A DNA stretch of 64,000 nt from Methylophilus sp. 13 (GTDB lineage: Bacteria > Pseudomonadota > Gammaproteobacteria > Burkholderiales > Methylophilaceae). The stretch spans positions 186,001 through 250,000 of the forward strand of contig NZ_JADKYR010000002.1 in the NCBI RefSeq assembly GCF_015354335.1. Direction: 5' to 3'. Made by a program: the position numbers and the translations under genes. The notes below the pieces were generated by a model, which made no database searches, had not been told where the DNA came from, and was given only the letters and a program-made list of their open reading frames with translations. This document shows, in pieces, positions 59,622-64,000 of this stretch (the first letter of the stretch is position 1; each line of letters begins with the position of its first letter).

Positions 59622-61001
59622 ATGATGAAAAAATGGCTAGGCACCATGTCGGTTCGTATTTTCCTGATCACGGTGATCGGTATTCTATTGACCGCCACCA
59701 CGGTCAGGATGCTGGGACAGCGGGACTTTAAAGAAAATGAATCTCGCATGCGCGACCAATTTGCCTTTGACCGCATTGAGAGCATGGTGCGCATACTTGA
59801 AGCCACCGTCCCCGAAAAACGCGTCGAAATTCAAGATGTGTTTAAGCGTATGGGCAGCCACGTCACCATTGGCGCCAACAAACCTTCACAGATGCCCGCC
59901 TTACCCGCAGAACTGGCGCACTTGAATACCTTGCTGGTACCAGAAGTGGCAGACATGATTGATCTGGTTCCCCTCAGTAATTGTGCTCCACGCCGCATGA
60001 CACTGCCGCCGCCGTCTGCCATGGGTTTCTCGCCGCCGCCCCGTCCGCATGGGCAATGTCTAGCCATTTACACCCACCTTGAAGACCAGACACCGATAGT
60101 GATCACTCTGCACTATGGCGGCCATAGACCACCGCCACCGCACGAACGCAACCCTTTAGCCATTTTACTGGCCTTCCTCGGCTTACTGCTTATCATTTGG
60201 ACCGTAGCCTCCGTGGCCACCAGACCCCTGCGTAAACTGGCCGATGCGGCCTTGCAGCTCGCCCATAATATCGAGCACCCGCCGCTCCCAGAAAATAAAG
60301 GCTCGACAGAGGTTCGCCATGCCGCCAAAGCCTTTAATGAAATGCAACGCAGCATCCTCAAGCATATTCAGGAGCGTGGCTTTATTCTGGGAGCCATCGC
60401 GCATGACCTGCAAACACCGTTGACCCGTCTGCGCTTGCGCCTCGAAAAAGTCAAAGACCCAGAACTCAAGCAGGGACTGATCAAAGACCTGACCGCCACC
60501 CAGGAAATGGTCCGAGAAGGACTGGATTTTGCGCGCCTCTGCGGTGAAAACATCCACAAAAACAAAGTGGATCTCACCGCCCTGGCAACGGCTGTTTGTG
60601 ACGACTTTGAAGACGCAGGCCAAGCCATTCAAAAAACACTACCCGAACAGGCAATCACCGTCATGGGCTCAGCCCATCTGCTCACACGCTGTCTCACCAA
60701 CCTGCTCAACAATACCATTGCCTATGCAAAAACGCCTGCCTTATCCATTCAAGTCAAAGGTAAACAAGTCATCTGTACCGTCTCGGACAATGGCCCAGGC
60801 ATTCCTGAATCTGCCCTAACCAGCGTGCTGGAACCGTTCCGGCGCCTGGAGGACTCCCGCTCCCGCCAGACCGGTGGCACCGGCCTCGGCCTGGCCATTG
60901 CACGAATGATTGTTGAAAAACACGGTGGAAAAATGACATTGAACAACAAGACAGCCCCTGAAACCGGCCTGGTCGTGCAGATTGTGCTACCACTGAACTA
61001 A
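59622..61001 (+). CDS. Sensor histidine kinase with Pro/His-rich periplasmic loop
   Basis: 459 residues from the ATG at 59622 (ATG 59625 and GTG 59595 are alternatives). Two membrane segments (about 11-29 and 180-200) flank a periplasmic loop. The loop contains two cysteines and clusters such as PPPSAMGFSPPPRPHG and HRPPPPHERN. A HAMP domain follows, then the H-box IAHDLQTPLTRLRL (His ~ 263), N-box LLNNTIAYAK, G1 DNGPGIPE and G2 GGTGLGLAIA. Metal or envelope-stress sensing is inferred from the loop and the Spy-like neighbour, as in CpxA/ZraS-type systems. Confidence 0.9.
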   Translation: MMKKWLGTMSVRIFLITVIGILLTATTVRMLGQRDFKENESRMRDQFAFDRIESMVRILEATVPEKRVEIQDVFKRMGSHVTIGANKPSQMPALPAELAHLNTLLVPEVADMIDLVPLSNCAPRRMTLPPPSAMGFSPPPRPHGQCLAIYTHLEDQTPIVITLHYGGHRPPPPHERNPLAILLAFLGLLLIIWTVASVATRPLRKLADAALQLAHNIEHPPLPENKGSTEVRHAAKAFNEMQRSILKHIQERGFILGAIAHDLQTPLTRLRLRLEKVKDPELKQGLIKDLTATQEMVREGLDFARLCGENIHKNKVDLTALATAVCDDFEDAGQAIQKTLPEQAITVMGSAHLLTRCLTNLLNNTIAYAKTPALSIQVKGKQVICTVSDNGPGIPESALTSVLEPFRRLEDSRSRQTGGTGLGLAIARMIVEKHGGKMTLNNKTAPETGLVVQIVLPLN

Positions 61002-61036
61002 ATCAGCCGTTGCGTAACACTGCTTGCATATTTTTG

Positions 61037-61066
61037 TTGAAGCGCGAGGCCACCACAGTGTAGACT
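61037..61066 (+). promoter_or_regulatory. Probable promoter of tRNA-Ser
   Basis: TTGAAG (61037-61042), an 18-base spacer and TAGACT (61061-61066), about 50 bases before the tRNA. A moderate sigma-70 match. Confidence 0.45.
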
Positions 61067-61115
61067 AGCGCCCTTATCAAAGCTTGCTGGTCGCAATGAT
61101 TACGCAAGACCTCCC

Positions 61116-61206
61116 GGAGAAGTGGCAGAGCTGGTTGAATGTACCTGACTCGAAATCAGGCATACGTGAAAGCGTATCGGGGGTTCGAATCCCCCCTTCT
61201 CCGCCA
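61116..61206 (+). tRNA. tRNA-Ser (anticodon CGA)
   Basis: 91 nt including encoded CCA. The acceptor arms GGAGAAG (61116-61122) and CTTCTCC (61196-61202) pair, followed by discriminator G and CCA. The anticodon stem CCTGA/TCAGG encloses the loop with anticodon CGA at 61151-61153. A long variable arm (about 61161-61178, ATACGTGAAAGCGTAT) is diagnostic of a class II tRNA. The T-arm has GGGGG-TTCGAAT-CCCCC. It reads the codon UCG. It lies at the edge of what looks like accessory DNA. Confidence 0.97.
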
Positions 61207-61351
61207 GCTTTTTTATGTGTCTATTAATACTTATAAATCAATAGGTTACATACAGTACATTTCTCGGCTCTACCCCGCGCTTTTACCCCTCGCTAGGTAG
61301 TCTATGGATGTCCCCTTGAATGCTCAATTAATTCAACTTTAAGGACATACC

Positions 61352-61510
61352 ATGCAACGCTTAGCAACAACCCTCAACAAACTGACAACCCCCTTTGCTC
61401 ATCGTATCGCCTTTGAGGCTGTAGACTCCTCCGGCGTATTCGATAAGTGGCACGATGGGCAGTCGCTCAATGTCATCCTTGGCGGGAAGCTGAAGGTCAT
61501 CCTCAACTGA
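61352..61510 (+). CDS. Small hypothetical protein (52 residues)
   Basis: ATG at 61352 with AAGGAC 6-11 bases upstream; stop TGA at 61508. The product begins MQRLATTLNKLTTPFAHRIA and ends LGGKLKVILN. No motif, signal peptide or membrane segment is recognised. The ribosome binding site and spacing support a real gene; the short length and lack of known relatives leave doubt. It is downstream of tRNA-Ser in the accessory region. A hairpin (GACGCTC 61539-61545 with GGGCGTC 61560-61566) lies about 30 bases after the stop. Confidence 0.5.
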   Translation: MQRLATTLNKLTTPFAHRIAFEAVDSSGVFDKWHDGQSLNVILGGKLKVILN

Positions 61511-61575
61511 TTAATTCAGTTACATAGATACACAAACGGACGCTCGAATATTCACCTATGGGCGTCTGGTCTACC

Positions 61576-61590
61576 TGTCCACGGTGGACA
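61576..61590. promoter_or_regulatory. Palindrome TGTCCAC-G-GTGGACA
   Basis: A perfect 7-base-arm palindrome between the 52-residue ORF and the ParB-like gene. It could be a protein-binding site; nothing more can be said from sequence. Confidence 0.3.
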
Positions 61591-61646
61591 CCTGCCTGTG
61601 CATTAGCATACCCCCAACGGTGTACACCCTAGCTGTCCCTTGAAGT

Positions 61647-61681
61647 CCCCTCAAAGCCTTGTTATAGCTGGCCTCAAGGGG
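61647..61681 (-). terminator. Hairpin downstream of the ParB-like gene
   Basis: CCCCT (61647-61651) and AGGGG (61677-61681) with additional GCC/GGC pairing inside; about 40 bases beyond the stop of the reverse ParB-like gene. A stem-loop with no clear T-run. Confidence 0.35.
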
Positions 61682-61721
61682 ATTCTTCATGTGTGACTAG
61701 GGGCAGTGCCGTTGCCGCGCT

Positions 61722-62567
61722 TTAGAACTCTGGATTATCATCAATATCATTCGCAGGAAACGGGTTCTCATCCTCCTCTGCTGGTGAATGGTACTCTCCG
61801 ATGTAATCAAGCAGTCCGGGACTGTAAATAGCCAATGCTTCATAGGCCATCTCAGGGTGTCTCCTCAAGGTGTCGCCAAAGGTCTTGGACAGCTTGTCAG
61901 CCATCTTCTTTGCTTCAGCCTTGAGCCACTCCTTATCATCATAATCACCCTTAGTGGCCTTGCCCGCCAGAAGGTCACGCGCCTGCATCCATGTGAGACT
62001 ATCTAACTCCTTATCGGGATGATTGATTTTTAACATGTCTCTGGTCTTCCTAGCAGTGCCCACAAAGCCATTGCTTACCCCTGTGGCTCTAGAGACCTCA
62101 GCCTTGGACTTGGTGGTGCCAATGGTCAACCGCCACGCCGCCTCACACTTCTCTGTAGAGCACATAGGCAGCTTGTCCCTTGAGTTGCGTCTGGCAGCTT
62201 CCAACATTGCATCCTCAAGCTTGCCGCTGAAGACAACCACAGGGATTGCTGCCTTGGTCTCCAGTTTACGGTATGCTGACAGCCGATGATGACCATCAAT
62301 GACGCACCAAGCATCGCCAATCCAGTAGACAACCAAGGGCGCTAAAGGCTGGTCAGGGTGTCGCGTAATAGCTTGCCCTAGTGACCTGACGTGCCAGTCG
62401 TCTATTTGTTGCTGCCATCTATGCAGGAATACAGGTCGACACTCATGGATATCCTTGAGCTTCAGTTTAGTGACCTTCTGCGCTGGTGGGGGCTGGCCTT
62501 TGTCGATGCGTTCTTTAAGCTTGGCTTTAGCAGCTAATAAGCTGTCATTGTTTTCAATACCAATCAT
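61722..62567 (-). CDS. ParB/Srx-fold (ParB N-terminal domain-like) protein
   Basis: 281 residues. The N-terminal half is a ParB/sulfiredoxin-like domain (about 30-125): LKLKDIHECRP, HVRSLGQAI, PLVVYWIGDAWCVIDGHHRLSAYRKL, where the DGHHR box is the hallmark. An HTH-like segment follows (about 148-175, SKAEVSRATGVSNGFVGTARK). The C-terminus is acidic. It is not a chromosomal ParB, since no parA is adjacent and the GERR box is replaced; stand-alone proteins of this type occur in phages and plasmids as DNA-binding, nuclease or CTPase-like factors. Its start overlaps the stop of the upstream 58-residue ORF by 4 bases. Confidence 0.8.
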   Translation of the reverse strand: MIGIENNDSLLAAKAKLKERIDKGQPPPAQKVTKLKLKDIHECRPVFLHRWQQQIDDWHVRSLGQAITRHPDQPLAPLVVYWIGDAWCVIDGHHRLSAYRKLETKAAIPVVVFSGKLEDAMLEAARRNSRDKLPMCSTEKCEAAWRLTIGTTKSKAEVSRATGVSNGFVGTARKTRDMLKINHPDKELDSLTWMQARDLLAGKATKGDYDDKEWLKAEAKKMADKLSKTFGDTLRRHPEMAYEALAIYSPGLLDYIGEYHSPAEEDENPFPANDIDDNPEF

Positions 62568-62740
62568 GCCGACACCTGCTGAGATAGTGCCTTATGCTGG
62601 GACAGAATCAAAGCCAACGCCTGATTGTTGTTTAAGACTACGCCATGCTTGCCAGCATAGTTACGCTGGAAGTCCTTGAGATAGTCGAAGGTTGTTAAAG
62701 GGAATGCGATGTGTCTGTACACCGCGTGTGATTCATTCAT
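62564..62740 (-). CDS. Small hypothetical protein (58 residues), coupled to the ParB-like gene
   Basis: ATG at 62740 with GGAG 9-12 bases upstream; its TGA overlaps the ATG of the ParB-like gene by 4 bases (ATGA), a typical translational coupling. The product begins MNESHAVYRHIAFPLTTFDY and ends LSQHKALSQQVSA. It is helical and Gln/Leu-rich and has the feel of a small DNA-binding or regulatory partner, but no family is recognised. The coupling and ribosome site make it likely real. Confidence 0.65.
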   Translation of the reverse strand: MNESHAVYRHIAFPLTTFDYLKDFQRNYAGKHGVVLNNNQALALILSQHKALSQQVSA

Positions 62741-63299
62741 TTCATATGCTCCGTTTTGATTGATTTAAAGATGAGAGAAACAAGCCAATTTTCGAGCTGA
62801 AAATTACTTGGGGCTTCTCTAGTAGTGGGGGGAATTAATTAACCCTTACAAATCAGTCACTTACTCAAAGTGCAAAATTGACCAATTTTCAGCTTAGATT
62901 TGCCTAATTTTTAAGCAGATTTGAGACTGATTCGGATGAGTTTCATCCTTTGGATTGAATACAAATCTCTTGCCCTCTCCCTGTAGTTGGGTAGGGCTTT
63001 CTGACCGTCTGGGGACGACCAAAAAACTTGTGTGTATTACCACCATGGGGGTGATTAGCCAAGGCCATTTCCAGCCACGTGGAGACACTTTAAGCTCGAG
63101 GCAATGGGGTTGCTTGGGTTGGGGCGAGATGATGAGCTGTAGCGCGTTTCTGAGCGTTTATTTGGAGTGTGCGCTGGTGAGGTTGTCAGGCTGGAAGGGT
63201 TTTGCTTGAGGTGAGAGCTTAAGCTGTTAAAATCTATAAAAAATAATTCTTACCTAATTGAAAAGTTGGTTAGGTGCCTTTTGTCACAGGGGAGAGTTC
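62741..63299. other. Gene-free region with hairpin and repeats in the accessory segment
   Basis: 559 bases between divergent genes. A long imperfect hairpin at 62774-62820 has arms AATTTTC (62787-62793) and GAAAATT (62799-62805), extended by AAGCC/GGCTT and AGAG/CTCT. CCAATTTTC occurs at its left arm and again at 62881-62889, there followed by AGCT. An inverted repeat ACCTAA/TTAGGT lies at 63252-63275. A possible promoter for the last gene (TTGAGG 63206-63211, 16-base spacer, TAAAAT 63228-63233) is present. Open frames at 62955-63209 (+) and 62894-63088 (-) lack ribosome sites or recognisable features. Confidence 0.5.
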
Positions 63300-64000
63300 A
63301 TGCCTAGTAAATGGATTACGGTTGCGCCTTTTTCCAATCCCAATATTGCACCGAAGATTGAGTTACCATTTAACTTAGGTCATGGTGTGTCCATAGCTGA
63401 AATCCCACCTGCTATATTTGCCTTGCAACAAAATGATAGTGTGAGTAAAGCATTTAAAGAGTCTCTCGAGAGCAAAAGATATTGTTTATTGATTGAGTAT
63501 GAAGCTGAGTCACTGGGTCAAGAGCAAATAAACGCTTCTGAAAAACTATGCTTCGCTCACAAAACTTTGTGGCTCCTAAAGAATGCAAGCTTTGGAGTCG
63601 AAGGTTATGGACACATCAACTTGATTGAGAACGAATACATTGTGCGACAGGCGGTGAAGACTTCGATATGTTACCTATCAGGGAATGATGTATATGAGCC
63701 GCTAGATAATGGTGACTTTGATGATTACATCAAAATATTCAACACATTGATAAGCTTAAAAAGAGGAACACCTTTAACGGTTACCTTGAAGTCTATTATA
63801 AAAGGCGTAACCGAGTTTCAATGGGAGTGGAGATATCTTTGCTTTTGGGTGGCTTTAGAAGCTCTTTTTGGAGCTGAGACAGAGATTCGATACAGACTAT
63901 CCCAAAGAATGGGTTTGTTCTTAGGCACGGATTTGAAAGAAGCGTCTGAAATATATGAGTTTATAAAAAGGGCTTATGTTTACAGGAGCAAGGTAGTACA
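63300..64000 (+). CDS. ApeA-like HEPN-domain protein (N-terminal part, runs off the window)
   Basis: ATG at 63300 with GGGGAGAG 5-12 bases upstream; the frame is open for 233 codons to the window end. The first ~150 residues (MPSKWITVAPFSNPN...) are unassigned. From about 178 the pattern WRYLCFWVALEALFGAETEI, RYRLSQRMGLFLG and IYEFIKRAYVYRSKVV matches the ApeA-like HEPN domain, whose RNase motif RxxxxH would fall on RSKVV plus a codon beginning CA, cut by the window edge. Such proteins include anti-phage defence factors. The base composition is more AT-rich than the neighbouring chromosome, suggesting transfer. Confidence 0.68.
   Translation, partial: MPSKWITVAPFSNPNIAPKIELPFNLGHGVSIAEIPPAIFALQQNDSVSKAFKESLESKRYCLLIEYEAESLGQEQINASEKLCFAHKTLWLLKNASFGVEGYGHINLIENEYIVRQAVKTSICYLSGNDVYEPLDNGDFDDYIKIFNTLISLKRGTPLTVTLKSIIKGVTEFQWEWRYLCFWVALEALFGAETEIRYRLSQRMGLFLGTDLKEASEIYEFIKRAYVYRSKVV

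Noticed and set aside
61116-61206. attL/attR direct repeat of the tRNA-Ser 3' end
   Set aside because: I looked for a second copy of the T-arm/acceptor sequence to the right and found none in the remaining 2.8 kb, so an integration event is not proven within the window.
62894-63088. 64-codon open frame on the minus strand in the accessory region
   Set aside because: No ribosome site or recognisable domain. It could be a gene fragment, but there is no evidence to name it.
62955-63209. 84-codon open frame on the plus strand in the accessory region
   Set aside because: It starts at a TTG without a ribosome binding site, has skewed composition (Cys/Trp/Gly-rich) and overlaps another open frame on the opposite strand.

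Overview
The window reads as chromosome of a methylotrophic betaproteobacterium, most likely a member of the Methylophilaceae (Methylophilus/Methylovorus type). This is inferred from three things. There is a lanthanide-type PQQ methanol dehydrogenase gene (xoxF). There is an mxaRSACKL cluster, the accessory genes known to be needed for calcium methanol dehydrogenase. The housekeeping synteny is betaproteobacterial. No rRNA, CRISPR array or complete insertion sequence was seen.

Layout. 1-10043: a forward run rlmN(partial)-pilW-rodZ-ispG-hisS-two ABC ATPases-yfgM-bamB-der. The order is the familiar one except for the ABC ATPase pair between hisS and yfgM. 10147-13959: reverse genes for an acetyltransferase, SppA, a Rieske protein, a HAD phosphatase and RluC, divergent from rne (14580) across a 620-base leader. 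17366-22537: crcB, glgA, orn, a Ste24-type protease, a small cytochrome c and rsgA. 22655-25977: xoxF, divergent from a MocR-type regulator whose aminotransferase domain has lost the PLP lysine. 26347-31922: a PepSY protein, thyA, thrC, hom and alaA, all reverse. 32083-35476: a Mth938-like protein, a DUF1439 lipoprotein, an orphan pseudopilin, fabB and fabA. 35744-42344: mxaR-S-A-C-K-L plus a second mxaL paralogue. 42356-55901: ygfX/ygfZ, ftsB-eno-kdsA-pyrG, nnrD, smpB/ratA-rnfH, guaB-guaA, trpS, greB. 55909-61001: a nitroreductase, a YbiT-type ABC-F protein, and a Spy/CpxP-like periplasmic protein followed by a response regulator and sensor kinase.

At 61116 a tRNA-Ser(CGA) gene marks a change in character. 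From there to the window end the sequence holds a 52-residue ORF, a reverse pair (58-residue ORF overlapping a ParB/Srx-fold protein) and the start of an AT-rich gene with an ApeA-like HEPN domain. This looks like accessory (island or prophage-derived) DNA.

The most interesting signals are non-coding. Two intergenic regions each carry a strong sigma-54 (-24/-12) promoter match followed within 55-140 bases by an intrinsic terminator and no ORF. One is at 26139-26301. Its predicted transcript begins exactly at the first base of a closing stem, and an NtrC-like site lies about 150 bases upstream. The other is at 19325-19410, with a predicted RNA carrying two CUUCUCC anti-Shine-Dalgarno-like motifs. 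I read these as two candidate sigma-54-dependent small RNAs. The upstream regions of xoxF and of the mxa cluster also hold paired repeats suggestive of dedicated regulation of methanol oxidation.
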